A model generated the notes under the pieces. That model searched no databases, was not told where the DNA came from, and worked only from the letters and a program-made list of their open reading frames with translations. The translations under genes were made by a program, and so were the position numbers. Below, piece by piece: positions 1 to 5,608 of a stretch of DNA of 14,252 nt (the first letter of the stretch is position 1; each line of letters starts with the position of its first letter). The stretch comes from Bacteroidota bacterium (GTDB taxonomy: Bacteria > Bacteroidota > Bacteroidia > Chitinophagales > Saprospiraceae): NCBI GenBank assembly GCA_018969455.1, contig JAGWYI010000040.1:1-14252 (forward strand). Reading direction: 5' to 3'.

Positions 1-44
1 CCGGATTGGAAATGTCCCTTTCCGGCGCCCGATTTTCTTTCCAC

Positions 45-81
45 CCCGAATATTGATCAGAACCAATATTCGGGATTTTTT
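45..81 (+). terminator. Rho-independent terminator
   Basis: A perfect 11-bp stem (CCCGAATATTG at 45-55 with CAATATTCGGG at 64-74) encloses an 8-base loop and is followed by ATTTTTT (75-81). It should end a plus-strand transcript entering from the left of the window, whose gene is not visible here. The T-run also overlaps a candidate promoter for the next gene. Confidence 0.85.
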
Positions 82-109
82 GTAATTGTTGCTAAACCCT
101 GTTTCTTTG
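79..109 (+). promoter_or_regulatory. Candidate Bacteroidota-type promoter for the EAD gene
   Basis: TTTG at 79-82, a 19-base spacer and TTTCTTTG at 102-109 match the Bacteroidota sigma-factor pattern TTTG-N19-TAnnTTTG, with one mismatch in the -7 element (T for A at its second base). Transcription would begin a few bases later, giving a leader of roughly 20-25 bases before the ATG at 139. The -33 element lies in the T-tract of the preceding terminator. No Shine-Dalgarno sequence is seen. Confidence 0.4.
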
Positions 110-138
110 CCAACGAAAATTAACAATTTACTTATTGC

Positions 139-747
139 ATGGAAGAATTATTGCAACGCATACTAAAAACCGTAAAAAATACACCACAAGCCCAAATTCG
201 CGAATCTGAGCTCGGAAAATGGATCGATCAATGGTTCTTACAAGATTCAACCATGGCCGCTCTGCTGTTTTCAAATCAGAACGATGCCCTGAAAAAAAGC
301 ATGCTCGAATTTAAATTGAGCGATTTGTGGGCCAATGATCAATTTACCAATTCGATCCCGAAGGCAGAAAGTACCATTCAAGACTCAAAAAATGTGGTAC
401 ATGGAAGCGATATCAAGGCTGGGGGAAACATTCACATTGGCGATATTCACGTACACCTGCCCGGAAATCCCCCTGCTGCGTCGAATGAAGCCCCACCTGA
501 TGCTGCACAACTGCAGGATTTTCGAAACCTGATCGGGCAGGCGCGTACCAGCGAGGTTTTCGAACCGCTGCAGATATACCTTGAAAAAAATGCCCCACAT
601 CAATTGAATGAACTCCTCATTTTGAAAACGCGCTGGTACGATTTGGGCCGCAATGAACGGCTCGGCATTTTGAGCCGCCATGACGCCAATCTGGAGCGCA
701 ATCAAATTAATATGGGGCTGTTGGAATTGCTGTCGCCAAGGAAGTAG
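139..747 (+). CDS. Small EAD11-type effector-associated-domain protein, putative conflict-system adaptor
   Basis: A 202-residue protein with no signal peptide or membrane segment, so cytoplasmic. Residues 1-70 are helical and unrecognised. Residues 82-102 form a Gly/Asn/Val/Ile-rich, probably beta segment (SKNVVHGSDIKAGG, ending IGD). A Pro/Ala linker follows (109-123). Residues 126-200 resemble the EAD11 effector-associated domain, whose hallmark is a final helix pair of the type LNELLILKTRWYDLGRNERLG..S....ERN-INMGLLELL. EADs are small death-like adaptor domains that link sensors, proteases or NTPases to toxic effectors in prokaryotic conflict systems (family knowledge). This protein has no catalytic domain, so it would act as an adaptor or tether. 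It converges on the nucleosidase gene at 989-2134, which carries the same beta segment. The start is the ATG at 139, just after the candidate promoter. EAD assignment is by eye; partner and function are inference. Confidence 0.7.
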   Translation: MEELLQRILKTVKNTPQAQIRESELGKWIDQWFLQDSTMAALLFSNQNDALKKSMLEFKLSDLWANDQFTNSIPKAESTIQDSKNVVHGSDIKAGGNIHIGDIHVHLPGNPPAASNEAPPDAAQLQDFRNLIGQARTSEVFEPLQIYLEKNAPHQLNELLILKTRWYDLGRNERLGILSRHDANLERNQINMGLLELLSPRK

Positions 748-790
748 GCCAATACCAACAATATTCAATCTATACCCGGATTTGCCGTAT

Positions 791-833
791 TTTGTGGATA
801 AAACGGGATGGATTTCGCTGATTTATCCACAAA
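791..833. repeat. Perfect 12-bp inverted repeat containing two DnaA-box-like 9-mers
   Basis: TTTGTGGATAAA (791-802) and TTTATCCACAAA (822-833) are exact reverse complements separated by 19 bases. Each arm contains the canonical strong DnaA box TTATCCACA (823-831 on the plus strand, 793-801 on the minus strand). Weaker outer arms GGATT (778-782) and AATCC (841-845) extend the symmetry. It lies between two convergent genes. The long loop and the lack of a T-run make it a poor intrinsic terminator. It could be a DnaA-binding site, another protein site or an RNA hairpin; the sequence alone does not decide. Confidence 0.6.
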
Positions 834-841
834 GTCCGTGA

Positions 842-968
842 ATCCTGGCATAAATATGCCAGGCCAACCGCAGTTGACCTGGCTATTGTGCGATAATACG
901 TACCACCTAAATAATTCCCCTTAAAATATTACCGATATAATCCTTGCATCTTGCATCCTGGCATATTT
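842..968. repeat. Cluster of CCTGGCAT repeats with alternative hairpins
   Basis: ATCCTGGCATA occurs twice directly (842-852 and 955-965). CCTGGCATATTT at 957-968 is also the exact reverse complement of 852-863. CCTGGCTAT at 878-886 is a further variant. CCTGGCATA/TATGCCAGG (844-852 with 855-863) is a compact palindrome. The arm 859-868 can pair instead with 873-882 (9 of 10 bases), so the two hairpins exclude each other. A 7-base tandem repeat CTTGCAT-CTTGCAT lies at 943-956. No coding sequence was found in this gap. It probably includes transcription-end signals for both convergent genes, but no clear T-run terminator is present. Confidence 0.55.
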
Positions 969-988
969 GCCGAATGTTCATTTCTTGT

Positions 989-2134
989 TCAGTTATCACC
1001 CAGGCGAAAATCGCCGCCAACTGTTATATTGCTGCTATTAACTACGTTTTTGCTGTTGATGATATTTACTGCCGCATTGGCGCCACTGTCTTTAGCCGAT
1101 TTCAACAATTGCTCTAGCTGGGCCTTTAATGCTGCATCAGAATCCATCAACTTTTTCAACTGATTGCGCACATCTGCTTGTGCGTCTGGATCATTGGGCT
1201 CCAGCATCAAGGTATCAATCTCCGATTTCAGCAAGGGCTTCACCACAGCCCAAAGCGCTTTTACCGGCGCGTTGGCAGTGTCGGAAAAATCATGTTTTAT
1301 TTCCCGAATGCTCTCCTCAAAGGGCAATACCATCTCATATATGGCTTTTGAAAGCGCACGTGTATCCATAAGTTCAATAATAAAGTTCTGTCCGTCCAAT
1401 TGGTGTAAAAACTCGAATAAGAAGGCGGCCGCACGATCAGCTGCAATCGGCTGCCAATTTTCCTGGTCGCTTGAATGCTTCCCCGCACACATATCCGAAA
1501 CGCCTCGCAACACCATACCATATACCAACCTGTGCGCTTGAATGGCTGTCCCAAAACCATAAGCCTCCATCTCCAAACCCAATGCATCATTGTAATGCGT
1601 CCGAATGCGGTTAAAAGTTTCATTGTCCACATCCGCAACTACTTTATCACCCGCGGCAATGGCGCCAATAAACACCCGCGCATCCTCCTGTACCGGCAAT
1701 TTGCAACGTTGATGCCATTGGGTACTGCGTGAAAGGGTTTGTGCACGCGCAAGCAATTCCCCACTCAACGAAAGCGCTACAGGCCGTGTTTTAAAACCGC
1801 CGGGATCTTCCTTCCCCACATCATAGGCATATATCTTGTTGGCAATCAATAAGTCGCCAATTCCGACATCTTTGATGCCGCCACATATGCCAAATAAAAT
1901 GGCCAATTGGGGATTGAACTCCCGAATGGCTTGCTCGGTGGCAAGCGCCATTTCGGCATTTCGCATCCCCGTTTCTACGCAAATCACCTCAAATTGATCG
2001 TGTTTCCCATTATAGGAGCTGATCAAATACGCTTTGTTTTCCCGGTATGTCGTTTCCTTCTCAGCACGCAGGTGCTGAACAACCGCATCAAACTCAAGCG
2101 GCAAAGGACAAAGAATCAGGATTTTAATGCGCAT
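989..2134 (-). CDS. Nucleoside phosphorylase/nucleosidase-superfamily protein with C-terminal conflict-system extension
   Basis: A 381-residue cytoplasmic protein. Residues 1-245 form a PNP/MTA-SAH-nucleosidase fold: N-terminal strand KILILCPLPLEFDAV, Gly-rich LFGICGGI (80-87), GLEMEAYG (186-193) carrying the Glu-Met-Glu that contacts the ribose, and RGVSDM (210-215) whose Asp214 matches the catalytic base. The enzyme should split an N-glycosidic bond; the substrate is unknown. Ordinary MTA/SAH nucleosidases are about 230 residues, so about 135 are extra. Residues 250-345 are helical with the pattern ALWAVVKPLL...PNDPDAQADVRNQLKKLM..DAALKAQLEQLL, a module I recall from bacterial caspase/TIR-type conflict proteins. 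Residues 360-380 (SKNVVNSSNITVGG, ending LGD) repeat the segment found in the neighbouring EAD protein. PNP-fold effectors are known in antiphage systems, for example ATP cleavage in Detocs. An effector role here is inferred. The start is the ATG at 2134. Confidence 0.8.
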   Translation of the reverse strand: MRIKILILCPLPLEFDAVVQHLRAEKETTYRENKAYLISSYNGKHDQFEVICVETGMRNAEMALATEQAIREFNPQLAILFGICGGIKDVGIGDLLIANKIYAYDVGKEDPGGFKTRPVALSLSGELLARAQTLSRSTQWHQRCKLPVQEDARVFIGAIAAGDKVVADVDNETFNRIRTHYNDALGLEMEAYGFGTAIQAHRLVYGMVLRGVSDMCAGKHSSDQENWQPIAADRAAAFLFEFLHQLDGQNFIIELMDTRALSKAIYEMVLPFEESIREIKHDFSDTANAPVKALWAVVKPLLKSEIDTLMLEPNDPDAQADVRNQLKKLMDSDAALKAQLEQLLKSAKDSGANAAVNIINSKNVVNSSNITVGGDFRLGDN

Positions 2135-2194
2135 TTACGGGTTTATTAGCCGGGCGTGGATGGCCGGTAATGACGTTTTCATTTGGTTTTTTGT

Positions 2195-2224
2195 CAAATC
2201 GACGACAAGATCCAACTTTCCAAA
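2195..2224 (-). promoter_or_regulatory. Candidate promoter of the nucleosidase gene
   Basis: Read on the minus strand, TTTG (2224-2221), 18 bases and TCGATTTG (2202-2195) approximate TTTG-N19-TAnnTTTG, with one -7 mismatch and a spacer one base short. It would give a leader of about 55 bases before the ATG at 2134. It is the best candidate in this gap but is imperfect. Confidence 0.3.
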
Positions 2225-2340
2225 ACAACCCGTGGCGTGCAAAAAAGACGTTTCCCCGTTTCATTGCAAGGCCGGAAACTTGAAATCGCTGCATTAGATA
2301 AAAATTACATCTTGTTTCTGAGAAATTCATTCAAAGTAGG

Positions 2341-2388
2341 TAAAATTATATTGCCCAATTTTAAAATTATTAAAATTCATATGGGCAA
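2341..2388. promoter_or_regulatory. AT-rich repeat and inverted-repeat block in the divergent gap 2135-2465
   Basis: Three near-copies of TAAAATTAT lie in 40 bases (2341-2350, 2362-2370 and 2371-2380, the last reading TAAAATTCAT). TTGCCCA (2351-2357) and TGGGCAA (2382-2388) form a perfect 7-bp inverted repeat around the last two. The layout suggests an operator, or a hairpin in the leader of the gene at 2466. No exact TAnnTTTG element was found for that gene; the nearest is TAAATTTA at 2416-2423. Apart from this block and the promoter candidate at 2195-2224, I see no gene in the 331-base gap. Confidence 0.35.
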
Positions 2389-2465
2389 ATGTGAAGCAAA
2401 GGGATGGATTATAGGTAAATTTACATCCTGGTTTTTCACCTTTTCCCCGCGATAATTTTTTTCCC

Positions 2466-3851
2466 ATGAAAAAAAATGCCTTAAAAAACTTGCTGACCAG
2501 GATGGATGCTTCGGATTTGAAGCAATTCGAGCACTATTTATTGGCCCTTCATGCCCATAAATTCATCGCAATTCGTGTATTTCAGGCATTGACTAAAGAG
2601 AACCTCCATGACGATTGGGAAAATTTTATTCCAGGCCTGTACATGGCCGGGTTCTCCCAGCCCCTGGAAAACAAAACCCAACGCAAAAACCTCTTCAATA
2701 CTTTTTCAGAAATTCGAAAGTATGCAAAGGATTTTCTTTCACACCGCTTTTTGCAGGAAAACCGTTGGCAAGCCAAGGCATTCTGGATTCAATTTGCCGA
2801 TGCACAACAATGGCAGGATGAACGCGATGCAGCTGCCGATGAATTTTTTTCCGAAATTTCACATGCCACACCAAAATCCCATCTGGAGTTTCCACCGTAT
2901 GCGCTCGCCGCTTTTTATCAATACCTGAATTACTCTGAATCCGACAAAAAAATCGATTTTTTATCCATCCAGCAACTTTCCAACCTTTTAACCAGCATTT
3001 ACACAATCCTTCACCTGAAGTTGAAGATCGAAATGCTGAATTATAAACGGGTCGAAAACATTCAAACTCCTGGATTTAACCATCCAGCGCCTCCAGTCTT
3101 GCAGGTTTTGCAGAGTACGCTGGAATTACTCGAAAATAAAGACAGTTTCGATTTTGAAAAACACCATCAACACCTCCGGCAAACTGCCGGAGAACTGGAA
3201 GCCAATTTTTTGCACAACATCATCCGCATTTGGAAAAATCACCTGATTCGAAAACAACGAAGGGACAAATTCGATTCCCAAATGCATGCCATTCACCAAA
3301 TCAATAAATTCGCAGCAGATAATGGCTTTTTCCTCAAATCGGGCCGCATTTCACCTGCCGAATTTATAGGTGTCGTGAATGCTGCAACCAAAAGCAAGGA
3401 CAAAACATGGTCGCTCCATTTTATAAAACAATCCCAAACCCTGCTCCCGCCTGAGTACCTCGAAGAAACCCTGGCGCTTTCAAATGCTGTGATCAATTAT
3501 GAAGAAGGAAAATACCCCGATGCATACGCCATTTTGATGCGCATAAATCCGGAAGAAATTTCCAATTTGTTGCGACGCCGAATCGAACTACTGCGCTGCA
3601 AGTATGAAATGGGCGAATCTCCGGATGAAATCAAGGCTGACATTAAAAATTTCAAGGAATTGTTGCTGCGTAAGCATTTTATAAACAAAGAAACCCTTTC
3701 CGGTTTATTGAATTTCCTTGAAATCCTGAATTTTCTGACGGGACGCTCAAAATCAAAGGCGATCATTTCTGAAAAACTGAATTCCCATGAAATCATTATA
3801 TTATACCCCTGGTTAAGAGACAAACTGGCTGCCTACAAACAAAGAAAATAG
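2466..3851 (+). CDS. Uncharacterised helical-repeat (TPR-like) protein
   Basis: A 461-residue protein, almost wholly alpha-helical by pattern, with no signal peptide or membrane segment. The N-terminus (residues 4-45, LKNLLTRMDASDLKQFEHYLLA.....AIRVFQAL) resembles the opening of a family of unnamed Bacteroidota proteins that begin with a leucine-rich L..L....L..F..YL...........LF..L pattern, continue with helical repeats and end in a TPR-like pair. Here residues 338-361 (LSNAVINYEEGKYPDAYAIL) look like one TPR hairpin. Residues 248-275 are strongly basic (IRIWKNHLIRKQRRDKF). No catalytic motif was seen, so a scaffold or protein-binding role is the most that can be said. It is transcribed divergently from the nucleosidase gene across a 331-base gap. 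The ATG at 2466 is the first in-frame start and sits at the beginning of the helical pattern. Confidence 0.7.
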   Translation: MKKNALKNLLTRMDASDLKQFEHYLLALHAHKFIAIRVFQALTKENLHDDWENFIPGLYMAGFSQPLENKTQRKNLFNTFSEIRKYAKDFLSHRFLQENRWQAKAFWIQFADAQQWQDERDAAADEFFSEISHATPKSHLEFPPYALAAFYQYLNYSESDKKIDFLSIQQLSNLLTSIYTILHLKLKIEMLNYKRVENIQTPGFNHPAPPVLQVLQSTLELLENKDSFDFEKHHQHLRQTAGELEANFLHNIIRIWKNHLIRKQRRDKFDSQMHAIHQINKFAADNGFFLKSGRISPAEFIGVVNAATKSKDKTWSLHFIKQSQTLLPPEYLEETLALSNAVINYEEGKYPDAYAILMRINPEEISNLLRRRIELLRCKYEMGESPDEIKADIKNFKELLLRKHFINKETLSGLLNFLEILNFLTGRSKSKAIISEKLNSHEIIILYPWLRDKLAAYKQRK

Positions 3852-3873
3852 GCACCTGGATACCCAGATGCCT
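3850..3873 (-). terminator. Convergent-gene terminator hairpin
   Basis: AGGCACCTGG (3850-3859) pairs with CCAGATGCCT (3864-3873) with one mismatch around a 4-base loop. On the minus strand the hairpin is followed by ATTTTCTTTGTTTG, so it most likely ends the transcript of the small secreted-protein gene. It overlaps the stop codon of the plus-strand gene and may serve that gene too, although no T-run follows on that side. Confidence 0.5.
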
Positions 3874-3888
3874 GTCTGTAAATCAATA

Positions 3889-4257
3889 CTATGGAAATAT
3901 TTCGTCAATTACAATGTAAGAAGACACCTCGCCACCGCAATCAGAAGCAAAATACACTTTGTAATGACCAGTCGTCAGGCCGCTCAGGGTGATGCTGGTA
4001 CCTGAGGTGCGGTATACGCTGCTGGTTTGGTTGAGGTCGAGGTTCACATAATATACCACGTAGGTAGCGCCATCAGAAACGGGCGACCAGGCATAACTCA
4101 AGGAGGTGCTTGTTTGGCCGGATTTGTAGGGACTTGGACCCAAACAGGTATCATTTGCTTTCACAGGTTCCCCTGCATGTACGCCAAATGCAATAAAAAA
4201 GGCAAAAAAAAGCATGCAGATCTTGAATCCGCGCATGCCGGATTGAAATTGTTTCAT
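3889..4257 (-). CDS. Small secreted protein with a fibronectin type III-like domain
   Basis: A 122-residue protein from the ATG at 4257. An ATG at 4293 would add 12 residues, but the inner start gives a classic signal peptide: basic MKQFQSGMRGFK, hydrophobic ICMLFFAFFIAFG, cleavage after VHA at residue 28. Residues about 47-118 fit one fibronectin-III-like sandwich: a Trp in strand B (YAWSPV), alternating strands YVVYYVNL, the turn SITLSGLTTGHYKVYF and a final strand. Cys38 and Cys107 could form a disulfide. The product is probably periplasmic or extracellular. It lacks a lipobox, a type IX C-terminal sorting domain and any enzyme motif. It has its own -7 element (4360-4367) and follows the regulator gene at 4525-5430 on the same strand after 267 bases. 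The exact role is unknown; a single-domain binding or structural protein is the simplest reading. Confidence 0.7.
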   Translation of the reverse strand: MKQFQSGMRGFKICMLFFAFFIAFGVHAGEPVKANDTCLGPSPYKSGQTSTSLSYAWSPVSDGATYVVYYVNLDLNQTSSVYRTSGTSITLSGLTTGHYKVYFASDCGGEVSSYIVIDEIFP

Positions 4258-4359
4258 CGTTGTCTTTTTAAAAGTGAAAAAATTGTCTGTCAACTCCAGA
4301 AGGCAACGCGATCAATTCCCGGGGCGATTGGCCATCGTATATTCGTTATTCAGACAGTA

Positions 4360-4367
4360 CAAATGTA
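4360..4367 (-). promoter_or_regulatory. Perfect TAnnTTTG -7 element
   Basis: On the minus strand this reads TACATTTG, an exact match to the Bacteroidota -7 consensus, about 100 bases before the ATG at 4257. It lies inside the inverted repeat GTACA-AA-TGTAC (4357-4368), which could be an operator. No TTTG is found at the expected -33 distance. It is the best promoter candidate for the secreted-protein gene. Confidence 0.4.
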
Positions 4368-4524
4368 CCGGCGCCTCTGAAAGTGGCCTATAAATACAAG
4401 ATAAACAATAATTTACGTTAATTTTATAAATTTACAATTCCAGTTTAAGCCCAAAGGTTGGCGTAGCCGTTAAATACCTATGCTTGCCAAGCGACTCACT
4501 GATGCGGCGCTTCCTTAAAAATAC

Positions 4525-5430
4525 TCAAACCAGCAAGCGTGCCTTTTCGGTAAAAAGTGTCATCGTTTCCCGATATTTCCGAAACAAAGCCGCCTGATTG
4601 GCGCGTGTAAATTCTAAAACCGGACAATTGGCCCGCCGAATTCCGTACAAGTAGGAGGAAACCATCATTTTCCCATGAATCAATTGCGGATCAACCGCAT
4701 AAATCATACAAACAGGGAGGTGCTGATATAAATAAATTTCAAATTTACCCTTCAACTGCTTTGTCTTAAACTCCTGCGACAAGGCGCTCAATTGTGCCAC
4801 AATTCCTGGCAAGGCTTCAAAGGCGGCTTGCTCACTTGGAAGCACGCGCGCGCGATCCGAAAAATACAATTTTGCTGCATCTGATTCAGGATCAATCATA
4901 TAGGCGCGGTAGTGAACCCCTCTTCGCAACAACTCCTCTACCCTGTTCCGAAAAACAGCATCGTTTTGGGAATAAAAATAATTGGCAAAACTGTGCAACC
5001 GAACCCCAATTTCAACCACCTCCTGAATGGCGGATCCAATAAACCGGGCCTTTTGCTCCAACAAAACCCTTCCCTCAGGATGAATTGCAAAATCATGGGT
5101 TGACAACCGGGTTGAATCCGGAACGATATAGGCTACCCAACCGGAAGTTTGGGCCGGAATAAAATCCTGAAGCACAGGGTCAAAACTCATGTCCAGCTCT
5201 TCTGCAACCAAACGTTCCAGGCCATTTGCAAGCCTGGATAGTGCTTTATCACCTACATTTCTTTTCCCATTGCTCAACAAATTCGACAAGGAAGCGGTGT
5301 TTACCTCAAAACCTAAAAACTTGAGTTTGGCTATTATGCTGTTTTGCCCATACCCAAATTTGAATTGCAATTTCTGAATGGCTGCAAAACATAATTTCAA
5401 GTGCATCGAGCGCTCATCAATTGGACTCAT
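4525..5430 (-). CDS. Helix-turn-helix regulator with degenerate phospholipase D-like domain
   Basis: A 301-residue cytoplasmic protein. Residues 10-75 look like an XRE-type DNA-binding domain (FGYGQNSIIAKLKFLGFEVNTASLSNLLSNGKR, then a closing helix at 62-78), with NTASLSNLLSNG as the recognition region. Residues 120-300 look like one PLD-like unit: SAIQEVVEIGVRLHSF, then a helix and LLRRGVHYRAYMIDPES (167-183), and later EIYLYQHLPVCMIYAVDPQLIHGKMMVSSYLYG (231-263). His252 and Lys254 match the HxK of the HKD signature, but the Asp position is serine, so nuclease or lipase activity is doubtful. Such fusions are more likely sensors than enzymes. The start ATG at 5430 lies directly after a very AT-rich tract with a 14-bp palindrome, a plausible site for self-regulation. 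The HTH is fairly clear; the PLD assignment is tentative. Confidence 0.65.
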   Translation of the reverse strand: MSPIDERSMHLKLCFAAIQKLQFKFGYGQNSIIAKLKFLGFEVNTASLSNLLSNGKRNVGDKALSRLANGLERLVAEELDMSFDPVLQDFIPAQTSGWVAYIVPDSTRLSTHDFAIHPEGRVLLEQKARFIGSAIQEVVEIGVRLHSFANYFYSQNDAVFRNRVEELLRRGVHYRAYMIDPESDAAKLYFSDRARVLPSEQAAFEALPGIVAQLSALSQEFKTKQLKGKFEIYLYQHLPVCMIYAVDPQLIHGKMMVSSYLYGIRRANCPVLEFTRANQAALFRKYRETMTLFTEKARLLV

Positions 5431-5447
5431 ATTAAATATATAATTAA

Positions 5448-5461
5448 TTTTAAATTTAAAA
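5448..5461. promoter_or_regulatory. 14-bp perfect palindrome upstream of the regulator
   Basis: TTTTAAATTTAAAA is its own reverse complement and lies 17 bases before the regulator start, within a stretch (5431-5462) containing only A and T. Its symmetry and position suit an operator for the gene's own XRE-type product. The pure A+T composition makes a chance palindrome possible. Confidence 0.4.
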
Positions 5462-5540
5462 ACCCGCCTTCAGGCAGATTAAACATTATATTTCCTTTCA
5501 ATCGGACAAGGATTTTTTAGTCAGACTATGGCTTTTCCCT

Positions 5541-5567
5541 CAAAAATATGCCTTGCCTCACTCCAAA
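5541..5567 (-). promoter_or_regulatory. Weak promoter candidate for the regulator gene
   Basis: On the minus strand TATTTTTG (5548-5541) matches TAnnTTTG exactly. A TTTG (5567-5564) lies upstream, but the spacer is 15 bases instead of about 19. The leader would be about 100 bases and would include the AT palindrome. Confidence 0.25.
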
Positions 5568-5608
5568 ATCTTTGCCGCTCATCTATCCAAAAAGATTTAA
5601 AACAGTAT

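Noticed and set aside
1..56. Possible 3' end of an upstream gene (a frame open to a TGA at 54-56)
   Set aside because: Only about 17 codons are visible and another frame is open further, to 121; no family can be recognised, so no gene is claimed.
385..768. Minus-strand open frame of 127 codons opposite the EAD gene
   Set aside because: Shadow of the EAD coding sequence; no domain pattern, while the plus strand has a recognisable domain.
778..845. Chromosomal replication origin
   Set aside because: Only two DnaA boxes, no strongly AT-rich unwinding element beside them and convergent flanking genes; not enough to call oriC.
951..1541. Plus-strand open frames opposite the nucleosidase
   Set aside because: Low-complexity shadow frames; the minus-strand protein has intact catalytic motifs.
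2183..2455. A 90-codon open frame in the gap before 2466
   Set aside because: No recognisable pattern, overlaps the repeat block and promoter candidate, and ends just before the next gene; likely chance.
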